A DNA stretch of 64,000 nucleotides from contig NC_069088.1 in the NCBI RefSeq assembly GCF_947172395.1, positions 1,505,501 to 1,569,500 of the forward strand, read 5' to 3'. Under the pieces are notes generated by a model, which had not been told where the DNA came from, did not search any database, and saw only the letters and a program-made list of their open reading frames with translations. A program made the position numbers and the translations under genes. Source of the DNA: Bicyclus anynana. Lineage: Eukaryota; Arthropoda; Insecta; Lepidoptera; Nymphalidae. Every line of letters starts with the position of its first letter. The stretch's first letter is position 1. Positions 13,454 to 26,961 of this stretch are shown piece after piece.

Positions 13454-16385
13454 ATATACTCGTAATTATTTTGTTTCATATATGGATATTTACACGTATA
13501 TACTATGATAGTTAATATATTCAGGGAGGTCTGTTTGTGATTTTAATGTAACGTAAGAGGTAACTTGACATACTCAGCATGTGTTTGTATAAACTGAAGG
13601 TTTGTTTAAAAACTTTCATTAGATTCAGGAACAAACATACTAAAACGATACACAGGTCAACTGTCTCAGTAGCGACAAGTATTTGACACTTCAAATAACA
13701 CCACTGTAGCCAAAGCAAAATAAACAAAAAATAAGCAAACTATAATACATAGGAGTCGAATACAAAACAGTGTGATTTTGTATAAAATTCAGATCGATTG
13801 ATAGATAGACATTGGCGTTCACACCATAGTTGTAAAAATGCCCTGCCTATCCTGAAGAACCTGTATTGCGATAAGATGTTTCCATTTTGTACATTTATTG
13901 CATACCCTAGTTAAAAACCTTGTGCACGCCACTGGAGACAGACCCACCATGTATCTTAAATGTGAATTGGTGGGTGATATGTAGTAAGCATTTCAAAAGC
14001 CTGATGATGTTACTTATTCTACGTACCGTTTTAACTTAGTCCTCCCACGACGCTATCTCCGCCCACAGTTTCACGAAGGCTCCAAGGATTTTACGTGTTA
14101 AGTATTTTTTATTTGGCTGAGAGATCGGATAAGCTCGCACGGATTACTTACAGCCAATTCCCGAGCTTTTAGGGCCACCTGTCACGTCCTGGCCTACATC
14201 GGCCGTACTTTGTTTATTTTTACTTAGGCGCCCGCTTTTAATGTCTGCCTGCTCCGAATCTGTAAGCAGCTTTAAAACGCTAAATGAACTTGGCGGATTC
14301 TTTATTGGATTCTAACTTGGCGTGGTTTAGTATAATATCGAAGTATCTAAGTCGAATGGAATGAAAATCATCTTTTATATCTAAACTCGCGGACGCCCGC
14401 GACTCCGTCTGAGATAAAATCAGTGTATGAGGTATGAACCCTTTGACCCCATTACATTTTAACGATAATAATCAAAAATATCAATGACTGTGAATATAAT
14501 ATAAACTGTTAGAGTGGTGAAATTATTCAAGATTATTCATTTTCGAAATTCGTATTCTTTAAGACAAAATTTGTAATGTATGTAAAATTTAGTAACACAA
14601 ATCAACATTCAGATACATTTCTGAACGGAATTTTTTCAGAATACATAATTTCATACATATTATAAATTATCTGTTAGGTAGTTTTAAAATGTGATAGCCA
14701 AATAAATTTTCTTTTAATTGAAATATCACAAAAAATACTACACTAACCATTAACACGAGCCCCTGGCAAGAAAAATGGCGACTGTACGTAAAATGGCCCC
14801 CTCACAATTTCCCTCCGCGTATTATATGAAACATATTCTATTCATCGGCGATATATGACCGTTCATCCATCAACATCATCTATTACGAGTATTTCAAAGG
14901 AATGATACAGTGCAACAATATTCAATGTCCGCTGTGTCCATTCGCGCCGCGATTCGCCGCGTGTCGCAATCGATACGACCCCTCGCTTTGTGTCCTGTGG
15001 ACAAAAACGGCGAAAAACGACAAAAAATGACCCACTCCCGCCTCCCGCGGCTAATCCTATTTGCAACACCAAATAAATTATATTGACCACGGATAATATC
15101 TAGGGTCTACGGCTGTAGGTGGCACAGATTAGCAAACGTACAGTATGGACAGTTTAACCGAGTAAAAAATGGATTCTATCTTCCATCCCTTTAAAAAGAC
15201 ACAGTGTGTGTGTCTGCGACGTACTGATTTGATTTTGATGTTATTCCTTGATATAAAATTATAAAGGATTAATCCATGTCATTTTAAACACAGTCCTTGA
15301 ACTAATTCTTATAACATGACTTATATTTCAATTTTAAAACCTATATTATGTAGGACAATGGTTAAACTTATAGAAACTTCGGGTTCCAATCTATCCTTCG
15401 ACCTTAAACATTTTCAGATCTAAGATAACAACAAATGTTATGTACATTTTACCTTAAAAATGAAAAAGTAAAACTAAAGCGCTGAAAACTGTGGAGAAGA
15501 GACCCTAAAACCTTAAATCTCCAAATGAATAATTGACATTGTGACACAGGTTCCCCGCTATCACTTTGTATTTGAATTCTGAACTGTATGCTGATCAAAC
15601 TGTGCTACAACTAGGAATATTTGTCACCTGTTAGTGATAGTTAGGGACGAAGTATATTTTACTTACGCCGCCGGAGTTCTGTTTTTCATGTTTAAGCTTT
15701 TATGGTGGAACGTGCTGTAAAGGGCGAAATCATATTTTAAAAAAAATATCTAATTTTATCTAATATTTTTTATGGAAATATTTCAAGTTAGTCTGTGTTC
15801 TCACTTGATGATAAATGCAGTGCGCTGTTTTAATTAATTATTTGCGACTGAACAATTGCGATTGAGATGAAATATTTTAAATTTTTGGGTATTCGTTTGG
15901 ATTCTACTTTTATTGCTTCTAAATTTTCTAAACTTTTGAATTTTTGAAACTAACGAACAAAAATTATTTTTATACAAGATAGAATATTTATAATTATCAC
16001 AGCTCAGAACTCCTGTTCCGCTCAGAACTTGTTTCGGATAAACCTCGAAAGGCCCATAAAACGATACAACGATGGAATTCAAAGAGTGATAATATAATTC
16101 CGTTGAAAAATATACCGGGCGCGAGCGGACACCCTCGCGGGAGCACTACCGCGGGATGTAGCGGGCAATTCGTAAAAAAATCTACATTCGCGAGGATAAA
16201 TATTGATCAGTAATAGGGTTGCTACCATATATTAATAACAAGGAATTAAAATAAATAACATCAATCATGTAAGTTTGATTTATATATTAAGAGTTAATAA
16301 ATGTATCAACTGGTATCATTTTACCCCCCTTTATCGTTAACCCAAGCGCGTGTTTATGATGAAACATTGTTCAGTTCCATTTATA

Positions 16386-16560
16386 ATCATCATCACCTTT
16401 ATCTTCGGTCCGCAAAATATGTCAATCTCTTCCATTGATTTTATAATTGGTCGACTTATCATCTACTTCTTTTTCACACATTTCTACCATCTCTTCTTAG
16501 GCCTTCTTCTCCTCTGGTGTCCTTTCACTTGCGAGTACATATTTCGTATTACATACATAC
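16386..16560 (-). mobile_element. LINE 3'-end fragment
   Basis: The reverse complement aligns by eye to the LINE tail at 36318-36555: tcatcatcacc, then aatatgtcaatctcttccat, tctaccatctcttcttaggc, and tgtcctttcacttgcgagta match its complement. It encodes remnants of the RT ORF end (a GRPKKRW-type motif, broken). It starts about 15 nt outside the distal edge of the tandem duplication. Confidence 0.75.
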
Positions 16561-17261
16561 AGTTTATGGAGTATTCATAGAAACCGTTAAAGGTATGGGT
16601 AGAATAAACTTGGTCAATTTCCAAACCCGCCACCTTATATTATGCAACGTCATCGTCACTTAACTTGACGTCAACGATCTGACTTTCATTTTACTAAAAA
16701 AATAACACTTTACCCCCAACTAAAATCGTCAGCCCTGATCACAGCGCGGATTTATGAAAACATAAAAATGCGGAGGTGCGAACTCTGATGGAATACCCGT
16801 GTCGCCGCAGACTAACGTCGCGACGCATCTGCTCGCGGGCGGAAACTTCCCTGGAACACTGAAACACTTTCCTGCCCCGGCGCGGAAATGTGACGAAACA
16901 TTGTTCAAACCAATGGTATTCAAAAATACTTGGTACCTTTTACTATTTTATGGTATACTGACCCAGTAAGCCTATGATGGGCAATACGTCATATTAACCA
17001 ATAGAATTGAAATCGATTTCTTTTTCTTTTTTGCGTTTTGGAAGCAAGAGCGATTTCAACTCTGCTGCTTTTATGAGTGTTTCAATAATGGTATTTTTCC
17101 CTCATGAGATTTATGTCGTTGATGCATGCTAGACCTATGCTAGACCACAGCAAACGATCTGCCACGATAAATTTCTTTCATACAAAATATTGGATCGACG
17201 GCTTAGCATGCTCTACGGAAACTGCGCATGTAGCTCCACTAACTTCCTAAAGTTGTTAGTT

Positions 17262-17337
17262 CACACTTTACATGCAAAGTCTTGCCGCCAAGCAATTCAG
17301 CGTTCCGGTACGATACTGCATTGAAAACGTGAAAAGG
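17262..17337 (+). mobile_element. Possible SINE-A internal fragment
   Basis: ttgccgccaagcaattcagc followed by gttccggtacgat resembles the SINE-A core (gccaagcgatttagcgttcc...). Flanks are not recognisable. Just before it (17195-17255) a segment reading ggcttagcatgctctacgg looks like an old retroelement piece. Confidence 0.4.
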
Positions 17338-18820
17338 TATGGGTAAAATACATTTTCACTACTCTTGCTCAAAAACACTGTCATATTACCACTGCACAGC
17401 GGGGCTAAACAAGCATATTAGCCTCTAGGGGCTAAAGTAATTTTGTTTTTTTTAATTCTTGTCTGTTACGAGTACTAGCCTACTATAAAACGGAGGAGGT
17501 TTTATTCGAAAATTGAATCATTATAGGTACGATACTATTGTTTTGAAAAATAAATAAAAAACTTTAAATTGGAAATAAATGCAGCGTTCTTGTCTGTGGA
17601 ATGCGTTCATTTTTTTATTTAATTTTTATTGAAGACATGGGACATCCTTTACGGTGTAATACCTTTGCCTTTTTCTCATGTGAAAAAAATAAAATTAAAA
17701 AGCGAGAATTTTAAAAACAAATAATACATACTTGATTTATTTCAGAAAATAATTGTAAATTTGTGACTGTAACTTTCATATATTTCAACATTAATTGTTA
17801 TTAGTGTCTTCATCTACTGAGAATGGTGATCCTAATTTGGAGATGGATGAAATTTTCAATCTGTTACCATCAAAGTCCAGACGCATTTACTTAAATACTT
17901 ACCTACGAAAAATTTAATAAGTGAAGAAAACAACAACAAATGGATTTACTTACGAAAGAAGTTTTTAAAAACTATTATCTCCCACGTTTACCTCATATAC
18001 TCGTTATTCAGTATTCGGAAATTATGTTACCGGGTAAAAGCATCTCCCATAATATCCAAAATTGTAGACTTTGTACATTTAATTTTCAATTAAATAAATC
18101 ATTGAATATTGAACTAAACTATTTTATTTTCTCGCAATCGTAGTGAAAAGCTGAGTGTAACACGTGGGGCTAAACCCATTATATACTCGGTTTCTATTTA
18201 GGCGGCCCTCGACTTACGTCTCAGGCCCTAAAAATACCTCGTATATAATGGGTCTTTTTAGCCCCTTGTATAACAATCTACTATTGTACGTCTTTCGAGT
18301 ATCCCCTTTATCGTAGACTGAAAGATCACTAGAGATCATGTAATGTTAAAGGCTATCTTATCTAGGCTTCTAATCAGACATTTACTTTTATTTTTTTTCT
18401 ATTATGCAATACCAATAAATTAAGGTACAATTCCTAGTACGATTAAAATTGAACTTCAGTACTTATCACTAAACTGTCCAGATTTAAAACCCCAGTCACA
18501 TCCCACTTCGAGTTTTGCCGCCAAAATAAAAGAACCCGTGCCTTGTTAGCAGTAATCTAGTGGCTAAATAAAGGTTTGAGTTATAGCCATGGTGCGGATT
18601 AAAAGGGGTACTTTTTATAAAAATGGCTAACCGCCCCCGCGGTGCCCGTAGACCCTTACAATTTAATTGTGCGAACTTTTGACCCTGACTTTCGTTGTAA
18701 TGGATTTCAAAATCCTTTCTTATTTACAAACTTTTATTTTTCTTTCTCATTATCATATAAAGTGTAGTGTCCACAAACTATCCAAATTCTTTTTAATCTA
18801 CCTAAAAAAGAGTATATTTA

Positions 18821-18975
18821 AGTACTAGCTAACAGAGGCATTCGCGTAAAGATCTGTTTATATAAATCCCGCGGGATTCATTTTTCTGGGATATAAAGTA
18901 ATCTATTCTCAAAGTTTGTATATACCTACTAAGTATTATCCAAATCGGCTTAGCCGTAACATACAGTCAGACTTA
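18821..18975 (-). repeat. Decayed interspersed repeat
   Basis: actagctaacagaggcattc, cccgcgggattcatttttct, gggatataaagtaatctatt and atccaaatcggcttagccgt match, from memory, the very common lepidopteran repeat whose ends read gcgtctgctagt/actagctgacgcc. Class not determined. Confidence 0.45.
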
Positions 18976-21900
18976 GATACTATAGCATTTATATTCTCAA
19001 AAACTATTTATGTTTATTTAAATTCATTTTAGAGTGAGGCTCAATGGACAATCCAATTTCACGCTGCTACCGAGAATGTTTTAGAAAAACAAAAACTCAA
19101 TAAGTATTTCATAGCTTGACCCAGGATTGGAACCTAGGAACTGATGATCCGAAACAATCGCACACTAAATCAACAAAACAGTCACTTTTTATTTTTAATT
19201 ATGATTATCAAATCATACGAGTAGGTACTTACGTACCTACGTTGTAAGTATAGACCGCGGATCGGGTCTGGGTATGGGTGGTTATAATGTAGGCTGCACT
19301 AATCCATATTGCTCATAACACGCCGTATCAATCGCCATGTCGACTGTGAAATTTGAAACCACTTCACGGCGAATGAACCGACTTTCAACCTATTTTGGTC
19401 CGCCAAAATCTGTTTGACAATCTCCCCGGCGAGAGCTCTAAAATTGGACTCAATTTGAATTCTACCTTTTAGTAATTTATAAGTTTCTAAATGAAAAAAA
19501 TGCTGACGATTGAAATGAAGTTCGATTCTTTTTTAATTAATGACTGACAAAATAAACAGGTAAATGAATGCTCACATACGCTCGCACAACCCAAACTGAC
19601 TGATATTTAGATGAACTAATTAAATTTATGACGTGAAACAATAAGTAGATAGATAGACCTAGACCCTTGAAGCCTGCTACTTTTCTAAGCCACTATGATC
19701 CTAACCATACTTGTTAACGTAGAAAGGCAACGATTTTATAATAGGTATTAGATATGTAACGTGCCTACAAAATCACCTCGAAAAGTGAATTTAGCTACTC
19801 CACAATCAGCGCACACATTCACAATTTTGTGTATGTAAAAGAAAGAAAGAAAATAAGTTTATTAATCTATCTAAGATATTATATAACTGTCTAAGACACC
19901 GAACAGAAAGAGTTTACAGCTCAGCATTACCCGTTCATCGCAGAAAAGCAATGCCTAGCGCTGATTTTCAGCTGAGACCTTACTTACTTAGGTATGTGTG
20001 CGCTTACAAATATTTATGTTTATAGTTTTTACACTCCCTGAATCCACAACTGAAGACAATATTTATGTATTATTTGTTTATATATCTTTCATTGTTTACT
20101 ATGCGACTAAATGACATCAAAGACAATCAGCCTATTCGCCTCAGTTGCCACGCGCTAGTGGCATATCTAATAGTATAAAATCTTTGTAGGAAGGAGCATA
20201 GGTAAAGCCGCAGGGCGTCTGCTAGTAGCTTACAATTTCCAACTGGGCCAGTATCTTGTAATGAAATCAGCGTAGCCTGCAACTGTCAACTTGTCTTGAT
20301 GGATGACGCGCATTATTCCGTGATGCATTTAATCGATCCAAAATGGCCGACAACCAATTTGCTGACGTATCTTATTAATCACAACATACATATGGATACA
20401 TATAAAACTATGTTGAATCTTTTGTGGGCTAATTCATACTATGATTTCCGCTGTGTAGTACCTGATATAAACTGTCTCGTTTGTACAGTAGTTAGCCTTT
20501 CTATCATGAAATTTTGAATTCGAGTTTTGGGTTGGGTTTCTTTCTTCCAATAAACTCTTATTAGAGTTAGGAAGTTAGTGGTGTTACACCCCCGTACTTC
20601 GGAGAGCATACTGAGATGTCGGTTCTGGTCATCATCATTCATATCTGATTGAAATTATCACAGATTTATCATATCACTCTACGCCCCTACATCCACATTA
20701 GAGCTTGGTTTAAGTTTAGAATGTCTTATATGTACATTTACTTCAATACTTCGTGAGATATACTAACATACGTTCGAGTGTAACACCAGTCGAGGTGAAG
20801 TGTAAACAAGGCAACCTAAACGATAGTCAACATATTGCACGTTGGCTGAAAAGACAGATGGAAGCGCGGTCAAAGCGAAAGGATGTATGAAAAATGCTCT
20901 CACTCGCCTTTAAAACCCATTTACAAATGTAAACTGAGCTAAACCGGGATCAGGGGTCCGCAACCCGGGGCCACTCCATCTATCTAAGCATCTTTGACGG
21001 ATTGTGTCGATGTATGCGAGCGACAATGGGACGACCCGCGCGTATTTGTATGCTAATAGATTTCTTTTGGTATATTTCCTAGAGGTGAATGTATACTCTT
21101 ACCTGTTATTTCTCATACGAGGTGGAGTTTTATGATCTAGTTTTTGAGCTCGCTATGTATTGTGAGAATGATAATATTTATACGTTGAAGTTATAAATTT
21201 TAATAATTTCAGCGTCAGTCTAGGCGGATTAAGATCATGGTGGTCGTAGGTTCTAGTACCCTGGTATCTTGTTGTTCACGTTGAGTCCTAGATCCCGGTC
21301 ATCATCGGTAACATGTAATCTTCAATCATAAGTCAAACATACACCAAACGTACAACAACTCTCTCGGGCTGAGATTTCGCCGTTAGTAAATACGTAGTTG
21401 TTTTATTATTGTAATATAAAATTTATAAGATGTTGCCCATCCCTGAAAAAAAATATGACAAATGTTTTCGTATAATCTATATTTCGTTTATTGATGCCTA
21501 ATGCACTTTTTTTTTCAACTGAGTTCAAATGTGCCTTGAAGAAATAAGTAATAAAGATTTATATACATTCATCTAGAATACAACCAATGTTGTTTTCTAT
21601 TAGAATATTGTATAAAGCATGCAAAATACATAAAATAAGCACATCTATAAATCAGAATGACATTCAATAGCCCCCTGGTCCGGAAAACCATCTCCGAAGG
21701 GCAAAAATTCTCAAGAAAAGGATCCCTCGCTAATGCACGGCGCTATATCTGTTTGGATACAAAGGGCCGAGAGTTCTTGACCCCTGAATGTGTTGGGAGC
21801 GGCCGGCCTGGCCAGGGTCTATGTTTGAGCATCACTCACGAACGCTGCTTAAATAAACTATAAAAGGGTATTATTTCCGATTGATCCTCTTTTATCTTAA

Positions 21901-24900
21901 TATATAACTTACCTACCTTTTTAAGCACTCCGTTGTTGTGAATAAAATCTCAACAAAAAAAATATAAACGTCCAATTTTGTTACGAATAGACTTACGAGA
22001 ATTGATCCATAATAATATTCTGTGGTATGTAATCGACATCAATCATCGTATTTTTTACCTTTATTGTGTTTTTTTTAAACCACAGTATCTACCTACCATA
22101 GATAAACAAAACCACCACAGTTATAGAATTAAAGTGTTTTTCAGATAGCATCCTACATGAAACGAATTGCAGTAGCTAAATACAACTCTTTCATATTTAC
22201 TTTCTTACGGTCACAGTATTAAACCTATGCGTGTAAAACAGCAACAAAGTAAAACGTTTAGCCGTTCAAATTTCGAACAAATTCCTAACCAAAGCGACGT
22301 TTATAATAGTTTTATTCAAATGACTCGTAATCCAAAAATCAACGGAACGTTTAATAACATAAACGGCAGTGACAGCGGGGACTGTCACTTACATCAGCTG
22401 GCCCGATGCGACGCCATTTTATTTTAAAATGCAGATAACGAATCGGGTAACACGAGCCGTCCCGAGGTGGCGCATATAACTTGCTGATTTATTTCATAAC
22501 CGATATGATTTTACCGCAATCGAGCGCTCTCAACCCACCCTAACGTTTACTTACGACCTGCACTACACTTAGTTAAACAACTACAGGCACCCGCACGCGA
22601 TTTTAACCCTTTTGCCCATAGACAATAGAGTGTTAATCGTGTACACGGTTTGAATGTAGACGTAGGGTTGGGGTTGACTACTGAAATTCTTGCAGCAAAC
22701 GTTCGCAAAAATCGTTATTTTAGTCACAGTAAGGGCTCCCGCAGACCGTAGACTTTCGTTTAGCCTAGACTTTTTTGTCTTTCGCTAAAACTAGATAATA
22801 TATTGCATATAGTACTAGATCGATTAGCAATTTTGTTTAGCAATGTGTAGGGTAAATCGCCTCCATAAAAAGTGGGGATATTTTTTTACTTACAAAATGT
22901 AATGGCGTTGAATGGGTCTTAACAGTATATTGTGGGTGTGTTAACTTAATATTGAGATTACGGGTTTAAAGTGCTATCTTTTGTTATAGTCAAGTGTTCC
23001 ACGCTCTCCCAGCAGAAAGGTTGCTTATGGATACGTAAAAAAAATCACTGAAGTAGTAGGTATAATGAAATTAAAACTATCACAGTTAACTTAGACACGG
23101 ACTTCACTTTTTTTTATATGTTTAAGCATTACACGCACACAAAGCTACACATCACTCAAGTTCGTACTCACGAGATAACCATGGTCTATAAAAAAAGCCA
23201 ACCCGTCTATGATTTAACTCTCAGTTGATTGAAATTGATCCTTTTCTGCGGAGACTTTAAAATTCACGGCCAATTAGGCGAAGTCACTGCTGGCTTTATA
23301 CTTTGTATAATAACCCTTGTCTGCCCGCGCGTGAATGGCACTCTCAGCCGGTGTCGAATGGCCCTCCTTATTGAAGATGTCGGGCGCATCGCAAGTGATA
23401 AATGCACATCGCGAAGCGGAAAAAAGGCGGGGAACTTTGACGTTTGTGACATTGACACTTCGCCATTTTGAAACATTCGTGAAGGGTTATTCGTCTTTGG
23501 TGAGCAACTGAAATATAAACAAAACTTTTTATGTTTTGATGATGTGTTATGATGAGTGGTGTACCTGTTCTTAAATCTATGGTATAAATAGTAAATAGCA
23601 TTATAAAGGTGTACAATGGTATTTTATCTAATATCTGCAGTGTATTTTTAATGAATAATTCTTATTAAAAGAAAATCCTCTAATTATTAGGATATTGCAA
23701 ATACAACATTACGAGTACTTCCGTTTTAAATAGTATTCAAAGAGTTATGTTAATTTCTAATATCAATAAACATCATAACGATACGAGTAACGATACATCG
23801 TAAGGTATATCATTAGTCTAATACTCAAGCGAAGGTGCTACGGTAACGCGCTTTTGCCCAAAAAATTGCCCAAAACTGTTGACTTGAAGATACTCCATAA
23901 CAAGCGGATGGTAGAAAGCTGGCAGTATCGCAAAGCAGTAACAAAAAGCCAAAAAGTTTAGAACGTGCGTATGCAAAATATTATAATAGATACGTACGTA
24001 CGTAATGTATGATGTATGGCAATTAGGTCAACTTTGACAGCGCGAATAAACTGCATGGCGCGGCGTCCGACGTACGTTTTTGTTTCGGCAGCTTTACAAT
24101 GCATTAATTATAATAATAGCCGGCGCCACAACAAAACTAATTATTTATTGGATATTATTGATAAATTATTGAGCTTTGTTCAACTATTTCGCGTACATTA
24201 CAACAGCATAAATAATATAACCGCGATGCAGCCGCTGAAATAAAACATCGCAATAAAATTAAACGCGTACAAATTTTAGCGTTAATTTTATCCGCACGAA
24301 ATTTAGCGCCTAACCGCTGAAAATTAAGCGCAATTTGGCAATATGGATATAATAGGTAGTATTGTGCAATCATTGCGAGCTATAACTAGCCGCTCCCGAC
24401 GGGTTTGCCTGCGCAGCGGCGATTAGCTAAAGCGCTGCTCGCTGTTTCGCCACACCAATTGTGGGAAATATGTTTTGATAATATTTGGATTCCTATTTTC
24501 AAATTTAGATGTAACCTAGTTCTATTTATAATATTATAAATGCTAAAATGTAAAATGAGTTTTAACTACCCAACCGATCAGCATGAAATGATGCATACAG
24601 TTCATAAAGATTGCAATTTCATAATACATCCATAATATGTAATTTTCACGAGGTTCTATCCCTCGTACTAACTTTGTCGTTTGGCATTAAATATATTGTC
24701 AATATCTTATTCTTATTAATAAGGACTACTTCCATTCTTATTTCCGCCAAGCAAAATCTAACGGTAAATCTAACTTAAGTAACGCTTAATTTTGGTGTTA
24801 GATGGCGATGTATATATTATTCATATTATTATTTTAAGCGTCGAATTTCACCCCTAAGATCAATTACTCTTCGACCCGTCAGGAGATTATCGCGGGTATT

Positions 24901-25917
24901 TATCCAGAAGAAAACGTCCATCACGGCAAATTTGGATATATCCCCTTTGCGGTGTAATCGTGTGAGCTCTCCCCCGCACCTCCGCGCGACCCTGTGCACC
25001 CCCGCGCGTGATGTCCTGATCATCAATCTCTATCAGACACGGCCGGTAAAAAAGCGAGAGATATGACCTCTTCGCAGGACCAACTACGTTTATCATTTAA
25101 TAGATATGCAAACTTCTTCCTAAGTACGAGACGAGATAGACAAGCTGCTAAAATGACCCATTATACTTGTATATGAGCTACTTTAGACCCGAGCTCTGCG
25201 AGTAGACGATATTTTATTATAGAGGTCAGGAAAAAATACAGAAAGACAGTCTTTTACAGACCTTCGTGAAGTAAAAATACACTTACAAGGGGTAAGATTA
25301 AAAAAAGCAATCTACATCGTGTGATATCAAAAAGAAAAGATTCTGAGGACGTACGAGTTCCTATATCTAAATCAAAATTATTTGTTTTGTAATTTAGAAA
25401 TAAATACAAATAGTCCCCAAAATTCAAGGAAATAGAGGAATGGTGAATTTTTTCTCAAATTCGGAGAATATGAGTAACTACGAAACTACAAATTTGAAAT
25501 TAGCTTTCTAAAAACTGTGACAGGAGTGAATCCAAGGATGGGAATCGAACCCATAACCTCTCGATGTTGAACGTTTTAACCGTGAAGCTATTAGATATAA
25601 ATTACTCGTAGGTGCTACGAAGGTTAGTAAGTTAGTAAGTGATACGAGATCAGAAGGCCATATTCCCAGGCTCCCGGCAGGAGACGGCTATCTGACCCGT
25701 TTATCAGCTCACTTTGTTTTTGTTTAACGTAATTAATGCTTTCGGGTAAAGGTTAATGACGGCGTGTGTTATCACCCATCTCGTGCCGCCTCGTACCGAC
25801 AGCCTGCTGAAACGCCTACTGCGGTGTAGTCTAAGAGCCAATCATGTTGAAATCGGAAGTAAAACTGAAAGATTCGATCCCCGACTGTTATCCTACCCGA
25901 TCACCATCATCGGCATA

Positions 25918-26300
25918 TCTTTTTTTTTATTCTTTGCAAGTTAGCCCTTGACTACAATCTCAACTGATGGTAAGTGATGATGCAATCTAAGATGGAAGCG
26001 GCCTAACTTATTAGGAGGAGGATGAAAATTCACACCCCTTTCGGTTTCTACACGACATCGCACCGGAAAACTAAATCGCTTGGCGGTACGTTTTTGTAGA
26101 TAGGGTGATAACTAGCCTCCGGTGGGAGGCTTTGGCCGTGGCTAGTTATTTATTTAATTAGTTTCTTATTTGGTCCAGGTCTGGCTGGTGAGCCAGACCT
26201 GGACCAATTAAGAAAACCTCAACCGGCCCAGCTGGGGATCGAACCCAGGACCTCCGTCTTGTAAATCCACCGCGCATACCACTGCGCCACGGAGGTCGTC
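25918..26300 (-). mobile_element. SINE-A, rearranged, flanked by 66-bp direct repeats
   Basis: The minus-strand head gacgacctccgtggcgcagt (ending at 26300) has good A and B boxes. The body runs to a T-rich tail at about 25920. Inside, 26120-26190 is partly in the opposite orientation (ggtgggaggctttggccgtg; tggtccaggtctggct), producing a perfect 16-bp inverted repeat 26171-26186/26191-26206 with a 4-nt loop. Related 66-bp sequences lie on both sides (25851-25916 and 26312-26377). Confidence 0.82.
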
Positions 26301-26903
26301 AAAGATGTAGGAATCGGAATAAAAACTGAAAGATTCGATCCCTGACTGTCATCCTACCCACTCACCATCATCAGCATGATGACATACGTACGCGACTAAC
26401 ACACGGTCTGTTTTATCAGATGTCAAGCCATTAGCGCTGCAGGCACATGAGGTTAATGGATGGTAGGTGGCTAGCATTTGGCACGAACTTTACGCTTCGT
26501 TAGAGGAAAGACAATTTATATGTTTAAGTGTTTAACTGCTAGTCCCAACGCTGGGCATAGAGCAACGTGATGTGTTATAGCTCCAAATTCCCTTCTTTTA
26601 TGATGAGAAGAATCTTTTACTTGCCGTAAATTAAATAAATAGGTTGTATAAGTTGATTTAACTGCCATATTGATTCCACCAACCAGTCAACATGCATTGG
26701 GGCATACAGGATAGTTTTAGTTCAGAATTCCTCCCTATTTCTTGTTGTCGATAAGAAGCTTTTAGTGCTCGTTTCAAGAATATTTGTCATTACTTGTGTC
26801 ATCCATTACCTATCTAGTTACTACCCATCGATCATTTAGCTTCACTTCACTTCACTTAGGTACATTTTTTGTAGATTACAATTTAAAAATCCCTTTTAAT
26901 CCT

Positions 26904-26961
26904 GAGCGGAGACTCGTTCTTATCAGTGAGCCGTATATGGGTTGTTAATGATGATGATGAC
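26904..26961 (+). mobile_element. SINE-B 3' end fragment
   Basis: Opposite orientation to the other copies. It reads gagcggagactcg, then tcagtgagccgtatatgggt, ending in a GAT microsatellite tail. This is the distal end of SINE-B with its simple-repeat tail. Confidence 0.65.

Larger units (their letters stand above)
10019..16371. repeat. Tandem duplication, unit 2 (about 6.35 kb)
   Basis: Second, slightly shorter unit of the direct tandem duplication. It joins unit 1 directly at 10018/10019 and ends at 16371, about 15 nt before a minus-strand LINE tail. Long stretches match unit 1 exactly, for example about 330 nt around 10720-11049, about 290 nt around 12715-13000 and about 385 nt around 14750-15135. 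AT-rich parts differ by substitutions and indels. Confidence 0.95.
16561..25850. other. No gene seen; noncoding with several GC-richer islands
   Basis: Islands at about 16730-16900, 19270-19440, 20800-21060, 21660-21850, 22340-22640, 23260-23480, 24000-24450 and 24840-25080 contrast with AT-rich surroundings. Their short frames (60-82 codons) lie on both strands and look accidental. A decayed tRNA-like box-B segment is on the minus strand at about 25530-25600 (complement gggttcgattcccatcc), with a similar one near 19120. Confidence 0.5.

Noticed and set aside
8469..15090. 75-codon minus-strand frame present identically at 8469-8696 and 14863-15090
   Set aside because: It is identical because the whole surrounding DNA is duplicated and locally identical. 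No domain, no start context and no synonymous-site pattern that would show protein-level constraint.
25530..25600. Possible tRNA gene on the minus strand (also near 19120, 28095-28145 and 30611-30650)
   Set aside because: Only box-B-like sequences and partial T-arms are present. No convincing cloverleaf with acceptor and anticodon stems; more likely heads of old SINEs or LINEs.
26239..26300. tRNA-like sequence at the head of the SINE-A
   Set aside because: A and B boxes are good, but the sequence continues into the SINE body; it is the SINE promoter and not a tRNA gene.
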